Made by a program: the position numbers and the translations under genes. This document shows, piece after piece, positions 56,201 to 64,000 of a stretch of 64,000 nucleotides of DNA (position 1 is the first letter of the stretch; every line of letters begins with the position of its first letter). Under the pieces are notes generated by a model. The model was not told the origin of the DNA, did not search any database, and saw only the letters and a program-made list of their open reading frames with translations. Origin of the DNA: DASVVT01 sp036386415 (GTDB taxonomy: Bacteria > Acidobacteriota > Blastocatellia > Pyrinomonadales > Pyrinomonadaceae); NCBI GenBank assembly GCA_036386415.1, contig DASVVT010000027.1, positions 62,001 through 126,000 of the forward strand, given 5' to 3'.

Positions 56201-57714
56201 CTGTTCAGCGCTCGCCTACCTCGCTCGCCCTCGCGCTCGTCCGCACCGACCAGCGGTAAACGCTCCTTCAACACGCCGACGATCTTGTCCGTCCTCACAC
56301 CGCGCGACCCCTTGATGAGAACCAGATCATCCTCGCGTAACTCTTCAAGCAGCGCACTGGCCGCATCTTCCGAGCTATTAAAGAAACGTAATGCTTCACT
56401 GCTCATGCCTGCCTCAAGCGCTCCTTTAATCAACTCTTCGGCCAGACCGCGCACGCCCCACAGCAGATCAATTCCAGCTTGCGCAATCGCTTCCCCGGTT
56501 TCTCTATGAAGCTGCACGCTCTCCGGCCCCAACTCCAGCATCTCACCGGCGACCACTATGCGCCGCTTCGCGCCCGCGCCGCTTTCCACGAGCGTGCGCA
56601 CCATGTTCAAGAGCGCGCGCGGGTTGGAGTTGTAGGAATCATCCACCACTGTAAACCCTGCGGAGAAGTCCAGCACCTCGCCGCGCATCTCCGAAACGCG
56701 AGCCGTTTTGAGTGCCTGCGCGATCTCTTCCGGCTCGATCCCGAAACAGGTCGCGACCGCAGAGGCCGCGAGCGCATTCATCAGGTTGTGCCTGCCCGGC
56801 ATTGGCAAGCTGGCCTTCGCTTCGCCCATGGGAGTACGCAAAGTGAAACGTATAAGGCCGAGCGCGGCGCTTCTAATCCCAGTCGCCATGACATCCGCCT
56901 GGTTCTCAATCCCGAAGGTGAGCGTGCGCCCCCCGTGCAGGCCGCGCATCGCTGCGACCAGCGGGTCGTCCGCATTCAGGACGGCCACGCCGCCCGGCTT
57001 GAGACCTTCGACCAGCTCCGCTTTCGCTTCGGCGATGCGTTCAATCGTCCCGAAGTATTCAAGATGCGCCGGCGCGACGCATAACTCGACGCCGACATCC
57101 GGCGGCGTAATACGACAAAGGCGCGCGATCTCGCCCGTCGGCGAAGACATGCCCATCTCCAGCACGGCCATATCAAACTGATCCGGGCTGCGTCCGGCCG
57201 TCACCATCTGCAAGATCGAGAGCGGCAGCCCGAGGCCGTTATTGTAGTTGCGCTCGCTCTTGAGAACGCGCCGCCCACTGTGTGCAAGCACATGCGCGGT
57301 CAAGTCCTTCGTCGTCGTCTTGCCTGCGCTGCCCGTAATGCCGACGACGGGACGCGCCCAGGCTTCATAGATACGGCGCGCGAGCATCTGTAGAGCCGCT
57401 ATCGCATCTTCGACGAGCAGCAGGCGGCGGCCTTCAGCCCGCAACGTAGCGTCCGCGTGTACGTGATCGGCTCGCGCCACCGCCGCGATTGCGCCGCGCT
57501 CGAACGCCTGCGGGATGAAACGGTGCGCGTCCACGAACGTCCCGTTGAAACCGGCGCGTGTATAGTCATCTTGCGATAAAGCGAAGAACAGCTCGCCCTC
57601 GCCGATGCTCCGCGAATCAATCGAAAAGCCCTTGATCTCTTTGTCAAACAACTCGGCGCTCGTAGCTCCTACAGCTTCAGCGCCCATCAAACTCGCTGCT
57701 TCCCCTATTTTCAC
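56197..57714 (-). CDS. murF: UDP-MurNAc-tripeptide--D-alanyl-D-alanine ligase
   Basis: MurF adds D-Ala-D-Ala to complete the UDP-pentapeptide. It shows FSIDSRSIGEGELFFAL, the ATP loop VVGITGSAGKTTTKDLTAHVL, NYNNGLGLPLSIL, LEMGMSSPTGEIARLCRI, AHLEYFGTIERIAEAKAELV, GRHNLMNALAASAVA and VVDDSYNSNPRAL. Length 505 is long but within range. The GTG start at 57714 has GGGAG upstream. murE, which normally precedes murF, is absent. Confidence 0.95.
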   Translation of the reverse strand: MKIGEAASLMGAEAVGATSAELFDKEIKGFSIDSRSIGEGELFFALSQDDYTRAGFNGTFVDAHRFIPQAFERGAIAAVARADHVHADATLRAEGRRLLLVEDAIAALQMLARRIYEAWARPVVGITGSAGKTTTKDLTAHVLAHSGRRVLKSERNYNNGLGLPLSILQMVTAGRSPDQFDMAVLEMGMSSPTGEIARLCRITPPDVGVELCVAPAHLEYFGTIERIAEAKAELVEGLKPGGVAVLNADDPLVAAMRGLHGGRTLTFGIENQADVMATGIRSAALGLIRFTLRTPMGEAKASLPMPGRHNLMNALAASAVATCFGIEPEEIAQALKTARVSEMRGEVLDFSAGFTVVDDSYNSNPRALLNMVRTLVESGAGAKRRIVVAGEMLELGPESVQLHRETGEAIAQAGIDLLWGVRGLAEELIKGALEAGMSSEALRFFNSSEDAASALLEELREDDLVLIKGSRGVRTDKIVGVLKERLPLVGADEREGERGRRALNR

Positions 57715-57751
57715 TCTCTCACTCCCTACGCTTCAGATATGACGTGTAGCT

Positions 57752-58018
57752 TCATCTTGCGCGTAGGGTGGGGCGGCGGTCAACCTCTGACATAAGCGTG
57801 CGCCTCTGGAGAGGAACGACTGCTCCCGCAGGACTCAAATTTTCCATCGTCTCGACCGCATCCGCGTCGTTCTCGTCAAGCCCTGCGCGATCACTTGCAG
57901 CAGATGGCCTCTCAACTTCCGCCTGCCCCGTCTCCCTCTGCATCGCGCGCGTGCGGCGCATACGCTTACGGCAGGCGATGACCCTCTGCCTCGTTCCGTG
58001 ATGATTGTGCTCATCCAT
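57752..58018 (-). CDS. Possible small ORF in the ftsI-murF gap, not recognised
   Basis: An 88-residue frame (MDEHNHHGTRQRVIACRKRM...) rich in Arg/His with no recognised domain, signal or transmembrane segment. It sits exactly where murE is expected in other dcw clusters, but shows none of the MurE signatures, so it is not a remnant I can identify. It may be a chance frame; only its position argues for attention. The rest of 57715-58021 shows nothing else. Confidence 0.2.
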   Translation of the reverse strand: MDEHNHHGTRQRVIACRKRMRRTRAMQRETGQAEVERPSAASDRAGLDENDADAVETMENLSPAGAVVPLQRRTLMSEVDRRPTLRAR

Positions 58019-58021
58019 AAT

Positions 58022-58111
58022 CATTGCGGATTTCGGAATGCGGATCGCGGATTAAAAGAGAGCGGCTTGGTTTTATTAATCCGCAATCCGAAATCGGCAT
58101 TCCGCAATTCC
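58022..58111. repeat. Heptamer inverted repeat, word ATTGCGG/ATTTCGG (family F)
   Basis: Left arm 58023-58053 (ATTGCGG-ATTTCGG-AATGCGG-ATCGCGG) and right arm 58075-58111 (complement ATTGCGG-AATGCCG-ATTTCGG-ATTGCGG). It lies immediately after the ftsI stop, before murF. Confidence 0.9.
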
Positions 58112-58112
58112 C

Positions 58113-60191
58113 TCAGTCGCTTCTCCCGAAGTCGATGCGTATGACCTGACCGGCCTCTATCGCCGCGCCCGCCGCCGGTTCCTGTCTTACAGCACGACCT
58201 TCGCCGCGAGCCTCTAACTGCAATCCTAGTTGAGCGCAGACGCGCGCGGCATCGCGCACGCTTCGCCCGCGCAGGTCGGGCATCAACACGGCGCGACCGC
58301 TCGCCACCGCATAGACGATCTCGCTCGCGCCCGCTCTCGCATCGCTGCTCTGTGCAACCTGCGGCCACGTTGCCTCTCGCTCTTCAGTCTCGTGCTCTGA
58401 CCTTTCACGCGCGTTCTCCAAAGCTTCGGCAGCAGCGCTTCTCGATCCGGCGATCAGGTCAGGGGCGGACTTCAACACAGTGTCGGGCGCGACGTTTAAG
58501 TCAGGCAAAATCTGTTCGGCGATCTCCCGAAAGACAGGCGCGGCCACGTCGCCGCCGTGATAAGCGCCCAGGGGCTCGTCGATCACGACGATGATGACGA
58601 CCGCCGGATTCTCGACCGGCGCGAAGCCGACGAACGAGCCTATATACCTGGTCTTGGAATATGTTTTAGTGACGGGGTCGATCTTCTGCGCCGTGCCGGT
58701 CTTGCCCGCCGCCGTGTAGCCGTCGAGCTGCGCACGCTTGGCCGTACCGTTCAGGGTCACGCCCTCAAGCATGCCGCGCAGGGCGTGCGCCGTCTCCGTA
58801 CTGACGACACGCCGCTCCTCCGGCGTCGCTTGAAACAGGGCCGTCCCATCCGCCGCGCGAATCTCTCGCACCACATGCGGCGCAACACGCACGCCGCCGT
58901 TTGCGAGCGCGCCGAAGGCCGCAGCCATCTGCACGGGCGTGACGCCGACTTCCTGCCCCATCGCTATCGAGCCGATTGAGGATGGCTGCCAGCGTGTGAC
59001 CGCGCGCACCAGTCCCGCCGTCTCGCCAGGTAACTCGACGCCCGTGCGCGAGCCGAAGCCGAAGCGCGTGATGTAGTCGTGCATACGCTCGTCGCCGAGT
59101 TTGAGTCCGAGCTTGATCGCCGCCACGTTGCTTGATTTCGCCAGCGCGTCCGCGACTGTGAGCGAGCCGAACGCGTGATGATCGTGGATGAGCCGCCCGG
59201 CCACAGTGATCGAGCCCATCTGGCAGTCGATGCGATCATCTGGCTTGACCAGTCCCTCTTCGATGGCCGCCGAGTAGGCGACGATCTTGAAGGTCGAGCC
59301 GGGCTCGTAAATATTCTGAAGCGCCTCGTTGATGCGCGCCGTGTCCGTAGCCATGCGCGCGTTGTTCGGATCGAACGACGGCGCGTTGGCGAGCGCCAGT
59401 ATTTCGCCCGTGTGCGGATCAAGCACGATGGCCGTGCCGGATTTGGCCTGCGAGCGTTCGACCGCCGCCGCCAGCGCCTGCTCCGTCCGGTATTGCACCA
59501 TCTGATCTATCGTCAGCACGACCGACTGCCCCGGACGAGACGCGACCTCGAAGCTACTGTAAGGACGCCGCCGCGCGTCCGTCTCGACAAAGATTTTGCC
59601 AGCCTCGCCGCGTATGCGCTCGTTGTAGGACTGCTCGACGCCCGCCAGGCCGACTTCGTCCAGGCCAACGAACCCGAGCACGTGAGAGGCCAAAGTCCCG
59701 TTCGGGTAGTAACGTTTCGGCTCCTTTAGCGAGTAGACGCCCTCCAGCTTGAGCGCGCGAATCTTTTCCGCCTCCTCCACTTCGAGCTGACGCGCCAGCC
59801 AGGCAAACTTTTTATTCGCCACGAGCGCCTGCTTCAAACGCTCTGTGAGCGCCGCCGCGTCAGTCTCTTTAACGGAAGCAAGACGCGCGACCGTCTCCTC
59901 CACGTTCTTAATCTCGCCGGGGACGACGAAAAATGATTCCGTATCGACGCTGCGCGCCAGCTCGCGCCCCTTTCTGTCGAGCACCAACCCGCGCCAGGGG
60001 CTCGTCCCGATCATGTCCTGCTGCTGCTCGCGCGCGCGCTTGACCAGCGAGTCGCGCTCCTCGATTTGCAGGTAGACGAGCCGCGCCCCGATGGCAAGCA
60101 TCCACAGAGCCAGCGCAAAGGCGACGATGCACGCGCGGCGGCGCGATCTATCAGGGCGTGCTTTCGATGTTGAAGCGGAGCGTGTGGGCAT
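58113..60191 (-). CDS. ftsI: Division transpeptidase FtsI/PBP3-type with C-terminal PASTA domain
   Basis: Class B penicillin-binding protein cross-linking septal peptidoglycan. One N-terminal membrane helix (RACIVAFALALWMLAIGARLV) precedes the dimerisation domain with WRGLVLDRKGRELARSV. The transpeptidase domain has the serine motif STFK in EPGSTFKIVAY, SSN in AKSSNVAAIKLG and KTG in AAGKTGTAQK. FVGFAPVENPAVVIIVV is typical. The C-terminus is one PASTA domain (VLMPDLRGRSVRDAARVCAQ, about 630-692), as seen in Gram-positive PBPs and some Acidobacteria. Length 692. The ATG at 60191 is used; a TTG two codons upstream is possible. Confidence 0.95.
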   Translation of the reverse strand: MPTRSASTSKARPDRSRRRACIVAFALALWMLAIGARLVYLQIEERDSLVKRAREQQQDMIGTSPWRGLVLDRKGRELARSVDTESFFVVPGEIKNVEETVARLASVKETDAAALTERLKQALVANKKFAWLARQLEVEEAEKIRALKLEGVYSLKEPKRYYPNGTLASHVLGFVGLDEVGLAGVEQSYNERIRGEAGKIFVETDARRRPYSSFEVASRPGQSVVLTIDQMVQYRTEQALAAAVERSQAKSGTAIVLDPHTGEILALANAPSFDPNNARMATDTARINEALQNIYEPGSTFKIVAYSAAIEEGLVKPDDRIDCQMGSITVAGRLIHDHHAFGSLTVADALAKSSNVAAIKLGLKLGDERMHDYITRFGFGSRTGVELPGETAGLVRAVTRWQPSSIGSIAMGQEVGVTPVQMAAAFGALANGGVRVAPHVVREIRAADGTALFQATPEERRVVSTETAHALRGMLEGVTLNGTAKRAQLDGYTAAGKTGTAQKIDPVTKTYSKTRYIGSFVGFAPVENPAVVIIVVIDEPLGAYHGGDVAAPVFREIAEQILPDLNVAPDTVLKSAPDLIAGSRSAAAEALENARERSEHETEEREATWPQVAQSSDARAGASEIVYAVASGRAVLMPDLRGRSVRDAARVCAQLGLQLEARGEGRAVRQEPAAGAAIEAGQVIRIDFGRSD

Positions 60192-60359
60192 ATCCAAAGG
60201 GCTGTCTTCTTCTCTGGCTCTCTTGCGAGCGCGAGCTGCGTTTACGCGTCCACCGCCCCGCGCCTGAACTGGAATGCTTGGAACGAAAACTCGACGGCCA
60301 GCGACACGAAAAGGCGGAGAGTATGTGCCGAGACCTCTTTAACTTCGGTGGAGTGCGCC

Positions 60360-60379
60360 GCATCAGCCCGGGCTGATGC
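60360..60379. repeat. Perfect 20-bp palindrome between ftsL and ftsI
   Basis: GCATCAGCCCGGGCTGATGC is a perfect, uninterrupted palindrome. It lies in the 195-bp ftsL-ftsI gap, just past the ftsL stop. It could be a protein-binding site or a short hairpin. No T-run follows. Confidence 0.6.
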
Positions 60380-60392
60380 CGCTCCCGCCCTT

Positions 60393-60785
60393 CTAACGTT
60401 TGAGCGAGGCGGACGTATTGACGAGCGCGGAAACAGGGTGCGATAGGGCTTCAACACCCGTGCGCTGGCCGACGCCGATCTGCGCAGGCTCGACCGCCTG
60501 CATTCCAAGCTCGCGCGCCGCGCTCTCCAGACGGACAGGCGAAGTCGCCTCTTCGCGCGCCAACAGGAGTCGCCTCTGCTCCTCTAAAAGCTGCGCTCGC
60601 TCGCGGCGCAACTCTTCGCTCTGATAGCCGTAACGGACGGCAGCGAAGTGCTGCCCCGCCGCGAAAACGAACCCACCCGCGAGCACGAGCCCGCAAAAGA
60701 GCAGGAAGGCGAGCCGCCCGAGCGCGCGCATGTCACGCTCGCGGTGGACGGTGAAGTTCGGTTGATTCAGCGGCAATCTTTTCAT
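60393..60785 (-). CDS. ftsL: Cell division protein FtsL-like
   Basis: A 130-residue bitopic protein: short basic N-terminus, one transmembrane helix (ALGRLAFLLFCGLVLAGGFV) and a periplasmic leucine-zipper-like coiled coil (YGYQSEELRRERAQLLEEQRRLLL). RLESAARELGMQAVEPAQIG is the conserved end of FtsL/LesL types. Position between rsmH and ftsI supports the call. A short C-terminal tail follows. FtsL partners FtsB (not in the window) and FtsQ. Confidence 0.85.
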   Translation of the reverse strand: MKRLPLNQPNFTVHRERDMRALGRLAFLLFCGLVLAGGFVFAAGQHFAAVRYGYQSEELRRERAQLLEEQRRLLLAREEATSPVRLESAARELGMQAVEPAQIGVGQRTGVEALSHPVSALVNTSASLKR

Positions 60786-60853
60786 TACGGTCTTGACCTT
60801 ATCATCTAAAGCTATGTGCTACAGAAGGGTGGGCGGGGGACTTCAAATAACGA

Positions 60854-61819
60854 TCAACTTGCGCCGAGTTTGCGTGCCGCGCGCAGCTTGGCGCTGCGGG
60901 CACGCGGGTTTTCATCAATCTCCAACTGGTCAGGTTGAAGGGGACGGCGCGTCAGAATCTCTACAGCGCGTCGCGCGCCGCAGGAACAGACAGGGACGCG
61001 GCGGTCACACTCGCAATGGCCTGCGAGACGCCTGAGGTTGCGCTTGATGATCCGATCTTCAAGCGAGTGAAAGCTGATCGCCACAAAGCGCCCGTCCTCT
61101 TGTAAAAGATCAATGGCCGTTTCAACGAACTCGCCGAGACCTGCCAGCTCGCCATTGACGGCGATGCGTAGAGCCTGAAAGGTGCGCGTCGCCGGGTGAA
61201 TGTGCTCTGAACGCCGCGACCCGTAGGCGCGTGCGACCAGCTCGGCCAGTTCCCGCGTCCCCTTGATGGGCTCGCCTCGCTCGCGTCGCTCGACGATCCA
61301 CCTGGCAATGCGGCGCGAACGTCGCTCCTCCCCGTATTCAAAGATGATGCGCGCCAGCTCTTCTTCCGGCAGACGCGCCAGCAAGTCGGCTGCCGTCTCT
61401 TCATCGCTTTCGGCATCCATGCGCATGTCTAGCGGCGCATCATGCCGGAAGCTGAACCCACGCTCGGCGTCGTCAAACTGAAGCGACGAGACGCCCAAAT
61501 CAACCAGCACGCCGCTCAACACGGCCTCGCCCGCCTCCCGCACGACCTGCGCGATGTCGCGGAAGTTGGCATGCACGGCCTGAAAGCGCGTCCCGTATCG
61601 CGCGAGGCGCTCTGTTGCCCAACGGAGCGCCTCGCGGTCGCGGTCGATGCCGATCACACGCGCATCAAGAGATGCTTCGAGGATCGCCTCGCTGTGGCCT
61701 CCCAAACCGAGCGTGCCGTCAACAAAGAGCCCGCCATGCTCTGGCCTAAGCAATTCAATCGTCTCTCGAAGCAGCACGGGGCGATGGGGCGCGCCCATGC
61801 CCCCCATGAGCGCAGCCAT
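60854..61819 (-). CDS. rsmH: 16S rRNA (cytosine-N4) methyltransferase
   Basis: RsmH (MraW) methylates C1402 of 16S rRNA using S-adenosylmethionine. It shows HRPVLLRETIELLRPEHGG, the SAM loop VDGTLGLGGHSEAILE, GIDRDREAL, LVDLGVSSLQFDDAERGFSF and RTFQALRIAVNGEL. ISFHSLEDRIIKRNLRRLA lies near the C-terminus. A late CECDRRVPVCSCG stretch has four cysteines and may bind zinc. The start is uncertain between GTG/GTG/ATG at 61825-61819; the ATG is listed. It is the second gene of the dcw cluster. Confidence 0.95.
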   Translation of the reverse strand: MAALMGGMGAPHRPVLLRETIELLRPEHGGLFVDGTLGLGGHSEAILEASLDARVIGIDRDREALRWATERLARYGTRFQAVHANFRDIAQVVREAGEAVLSGVLVDLGVSSLQFDDAERGFSFRHDAPLDMRMDAESDEETAADLLARLPEEELARIIFEYGEERRSRRIARWIVERRERGEPIKGTRELAELVARAYGSRRSEHIHPATRTFQALRIAVNGELAGLGEFVETAIDLLQEDGRFVAISFHSLEDRIIKRNLRRLAGHCECDRRVPVCSCGARRAVEILTRRPLQPDQLEIDENPRARSAKLRAARKLGAS

Positions 61820-61852
61820 CACCACCGCCCCGTGATCTCGTTCAAAGAACTT

Positions 61853-61990
61853 TTAGCAAGCAGTAAGCAGTAAGCAGTAAGCAGCAGGCCCTGATAATTC
61901 CCGACGTTGAGTCCGTAAAGCTTCATGTTCATGCCAGGTGCAAAGAGCGTTAATCTTTCGGCTTACTGCTTACCCCTCACTGCTTACTTC
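61853..61990. repeat. Heptamer inverted repeat, word AGCAGTA (family E)
   Basis: Left arm 61858-61889 (AGCAGTA-AGCAGTA-AGCAGTA-AGCAGCA) and right arm 61959-61990, whose complement reads AGAAGTA-AGCAGTG-AGGGGTA-AGCAGTA. It lies in the mraZ-rsmH gap directly after the mraZ stop. Confidence 0.88.
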
Positions 61991-61991
61991 T

Positions 61992-62432
61992 TTAAATGCC
62001 GAGGCGCGCAATCGCTGCCTCGTCCTCTTCCGTGTAGGGGTCTGCGAGCAGGCGCTCTCTGAATCTTTCCAGCTCCCAGACCTCCAGGTACGTCAAATAA
62101 CCGAGCACCGCCACAGAGCCGAAGACTCCCGCGCTCTTACGCAGCAGCGGGTGTATGAGGACACGGCCCTGCGCATCCATCGTGGACTGTTGGCCGTAAT
62201 AGTTGGTGCGGTCAAGGAACTTGCGCCGTGCCGGGTCCATCGAAGGCAGAAGCTGTAGGCGCTGCTCAATCGATTCCCATTCCGGCAGCGGATAAATGCG
62301 TACGCTCTCCCCTGTCAGGCTCGTCACGTAAACCTCTGTCCCGTGCTTCTCCTCTATCTGGCGACGAAATGGGGTCGGTACTTTCAATCGTCCCTTCGAA
62401 TCGATTCGCGCCGTGTAATTTCCTCGCAACAT
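61992..62432 (-). CDS. mraZ: Transcriptional regulator MraZ
   Basis: MraZ is a double AbrB-fold DNA-binding protein that autoregulates the dcw cluster. The first SpoVT/AbrB-like half has LRGNYTARIDSKGRLKVPTP and the second YYGQQSTMDAQGRVLIHPLL. Length 146 is normal. The ATG at 62432 (MLRGNYTARI) is the family start; an upstream extension has no support. The upstream region has a strong promoter and three 10-bp-spaced boxes matching the known MraZ operator style. Confidence 0.95.
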   Translation of the reverse strand: MLRGNYTARIDSKGRLKVPTPFRRQIEEKHGTEVYVTSLTGESVRIYPLPEWESIEQRLQLLPSMDPARRKFLDRTNYYGQQSTMDAQGRVLIHPLLRKSAGVFGSVAVLGYLTYLEVWELERFRERLLADPYTEEDEAAIARLGI

Positions 62433-62512
62433 AGGGTTTCGGCGGACGGGACGGGACAAGAGGTGCTTAAAACTTCTAGTAAAACTTTAATGATCGGCTC
62501 CAAGCTGCTCAG

Positions 62513-62542
62513 ATGAGCCCACTTCCGACCACATTTTACCAC
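62513..62542 (-). promoter_or_regulatory. MraZ operator: three 10-bp direct repeats
   Basis: Minus strand GTGGTAAAAT (62533-62542), GTGGTCGGAA (62523-62532) and GTGGGCTCAT (62513-62522): three direct GTGG(G/T) boxes with exact 10-bp spacing. This is the arrangement of TGGGN repeats bound by MraZ in E. coli. They start 9 bp downstream of the -10 element, so bound MraZ would block initiation or early elongation. Confidence 0.75.
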
Positions 62543-62551
62543 CCGCCGCGC

Positions 62552-62580
62552 ATAGTACGCCCCTCTTTTAAGGCTGTCAA
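62552..62580 (-). promoter_or_regulatory. Sigma70 promoter of the dcw cluster (mraZp)
   Basis: Minus strand TTGACA (62575-62580), 17-bp spacer, TACTAT (62552-62557). The expected start is near 62545, giving a leader of about 110 nt to the mraZ ATG. Confidence 0.8.
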
Positions 62581-62795
62581 GATAAAAAAACAGTGTGGAA
62601 CAGAGAATTTTAAGCACCAAATGGTGTTGTTCGTGAGGACTTAAGGCCCCTGCCGCCACGCGTGTGTGTCTCTCCCGACGCAGACTGGCCTCTTCGCCAG
62701 CCATCCGTGATAGCCAAGCGCGAGGCGCATCATGTATAGTGCGCGCCATGCCGCTCTATCAGTTAGAATCCGTGTTACAGGCAGACTGACCGCTC
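62581..62795. other. Divergent intergenic region between mraZ and the ZIP gene
   Basis: About 215 bp with no gene. A plus-strand TATAGT (62739-62744 region) 50 bp before the ZIP ATG could be a weak -10. A short CACC/GGTG hairpin lies near 62616-62627. Confidence 0.35.
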
Positions 62796-63587
62796 ATGGG
62801 CTTTGGTGGACTTCTCCTTTTCGGTGCGCTGGCGACGCTGGCTAATATCGTGGGTGGACTGCTGCTCGCCTCTTCGGGCGTGCATCGCCAGGACGACCGT
62901 TTTCTCAAATATCTAGTCGCGCTCGGCGCCGGGTTCATGCTGGCGGCAATTTTCATAGAGATCATCCCCGAGACCTTCAAGATATGGACGGAGGGGCACG
63001 CCGCAGGTGAAGCCTCTGCGCAGGCTGTACTCGGCGCGATGACGCTGCTTCTGGCGGGCTACCTCCTGATACAGCTTTTTGAGCACACCATCACGCCCCA
63101 CTTTCATTTCGGCGCCGAGACGCACCCCGAATCCGTGCTCCGCCCGACCGCCGCATACACGGCTATCGGCGGCCTTCTGATTCACACCTTCTTTGACGGC
63201 GTCTCGATTGCCGCAGCCTTTCTAGTCAGCACCAAGGTTGGGCTCCTGGTCTTCATCGCGATTCTCCTGCACAAGCTGCCGGAGGGGTTTACGGTCGCCT
63301 CGATCATGATCGCTTCGGGGCGCTCCCTGCGTAAAGCGCGCATTGCCACACTGGCGGTCGGCCTTGCCACGCTGGCCGGAGTCATCTGTGTCGCTCTGCT
63401 GAGGAGCACCACCACGTCTATAGTCGCCTATGCGCTCCCCTTCTCCGCAGGCGTGACGCTCTACGTGGCCGCCAGCGACCTGATCCCGGAGGTCAATCAT
63501 AAAGAGGAGAAGAATCCTATGGTCTCTGTGGTCGTCTTCGGCGGCGTCGCCTTCTTTTACCTGCTGCATCGCTTAATCGAAGCCTGA
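62796..63587 (+). CDS. ZIP-family metal cation transporter
   Basis: A 263-residue inner-membrane protein with about eight hydrophobic segments. The ZIP signature helices are visible: HTFFDGVSIAAAF (TM4) and HKLPEGFTVASIM (TM5), carrying the metal-binding His, Asp and Glu residues of the transport path. A His-rich stretch (TPHFHFG) lies in a loop before TM4. Substrate by family is zinc or another divalent metal. It is on the plus strand, divergent from mraZ, and no metalloregulator is adjacent. The ATG has no strong ribosome binding site. Confidence 0.88.
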   Translation: MGFGGLLLFGALATLANIVGGLLLASSGVHRQDDRFLKYLVALGAGFMLAAIFIEIIPETFKIWTEGHAAGEASAQAVLGAMTLLLAGYLLIQLFEHTITPHFHFGAETHPESVLRPTAAYTAIGGLLIHTFFDGVSIAAAFLVSTKVGLLVFIAILLHKLPEGFTVASIMIASGRSLRKARIATLAVGLATLAGVICVALLRSTTTSIVAYALPFSAGVTLYVAASDLIPEVNHKEEKNPMVSVVVFGGVAFFYLLHRLIEA

Positions 63588-63660
63588 AGAGATGAGCGAA
63601 AGCTCAAGGCAGGAAGATTAACCTAAACCCCTATCCATTCTTCAATTCTCTTGCGTGATG

Positions 63661-63688
63661 TTGACTCAGGGACACGAGTTGGTATGAT
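63661..63688 (+). promoter_or_regulatory. Promoter of the TPM-domain gene (decides the start codon)
   Basis: TTGACT (63661-63666), 16-bp spacer, TATGAT (63683-63688). The upstream in-frame ATG at 63684 falls inside this -10, so the gene must start further on, at 63726. Confidence 0.55.
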
Positions 63689-63725
63689 TGTGCTATTGAT
63701 TCGAACTAATCGTACATTAATTTTC

Positions 63726-64000
63726 ATGGCGGTCATGGCGCTGTTGTGCCTGCTCCTGGCGAGCGCTTCTGTATACGCACAGACGACCGCGCCGCAGATT
63801 CCGCAGCCGACCGGAGACGCCGTCAACGACTTTGCCGATGTCATTGATCCGCAAACGCAAGCGCGTCTTGAAAACATCCTCATCAACCTGAAGAAGCTCC
63901 AGAATATAGAGTTCGGTGTTGTCACGGTCAGAACTACGGGCGGGATGGATATTTTCGATTACGCGCTGGCAGTCGGGCGCGGCTGGGGTATCGGCCCCAA
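63726..64000 (+). CDS. Secreted/membrane TPM-domain protein (3' end cut by window edge)
   Basis: Only the first 91 codons are present. A signal peptide (MAVMALLCLLLASASVYAQ) is followed by VNDFADVIDPQTQARLEN, IEFGVVTVRTTGGMDIFDYA and a final GRGWGIGP. This is the TPM (TLP18.3/Psb32/MOLO-1) domain found in envelope proteins and often followed by a transmembrane helix and Gly-rich tail. The start at 63726 is preferred over an ATG at 63684 because the latter overlaps the promoter -10. No strong ribosome binding site is visible. Confidence 0.8.
   Translation, partial: MAVMALLCLLLASASVYAQTTAPQIPQPTGDAVNDFADVIDPQTQARLENILINLKKLQNIEFGVVTVRTTGGMDIFDYALAVGRGWGIGP

Overview
The window reads as a chromosomal segment of an Acidobacteriota bacterium, most likely a Blastocatellia-type lineage. 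This is inferred from moderately high GC, a very large TonB-dependent receptor with a carboxypeptidase-regulatory-like N-terminus, an ECF sigma factor next to a Ser/Thr kinase with TPRs, FecR-like and DUF4214-like secreted proteins, and a degenerate Hfq-like protein. Nothing here fixes the species. Most genes are on the minus strand, so the operons read from high to low coordinates.

Layout. 1-7.1 kb: carB (cut by the left edge), a DnaC/DnaI-like ATPase, a secreted VCBS-like protein and a two-domain oxidoreductase. 7.4-10.3 kb (plus strand): a cyclic-phosphate-type receiver protein, tRNA-Phe (minus), a candidate small RNA with a near-consensus promoter, an AT-richer GH19 endolysin-like gene and a FecR-like protein. 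10.3-13.3 kb: an MtaD-like deaminase, recA and a small conserved protein. 13.4-34.5 kb: all seven trp genes in one orientation (E, G, D, C, F, B, A), interleaved with a TonB receptor, a GGDEF protein, a kinase/sigma pair, a cyclophilin, an ankyrin lipoprotein and three plus-strand secreted proteins. 35-44.5 kb: nadC-valS, two response regulators, a GspG-like secreted protein, pdxA and an Hfq-like gene. 44.8-62.4 kb: a complete division and cell-wall (dcw) cluster, mraZ-rsmH-ftsL-ftsI-murF-mraY-murD-ftsW-murG-murC-murB-ftsQ-ftsA-ftsZ, without murE and ddl. It is headed by a sigma70 promoter followed by three 10-bp-spaced MraZ boxes. 62.8-64 kb: a ZIP metal transporter and the start of a TPM-domain protein.

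The most unusual feature is a set of 24 intergenic inverted repeats. Each arm is built from short tandem words with a fixed period: 7 nt in sixteen elements and 9 nt in eight. The words differ between elements, but the architecture is always heptamers or nonamers on the left arm and their reverse complement on the right. The 7-nt elements sit flush in gene junctions inside operons. They supply the stop codon of several genes (trpB, trpC, murG, a response regulator, the sigma factor) and encode the C-terminal tails of MurB and MurD. They resemble in style the heptameric STRR sequences known from filamentous cyanobacteria, but no transposase is visible and their origin is open.
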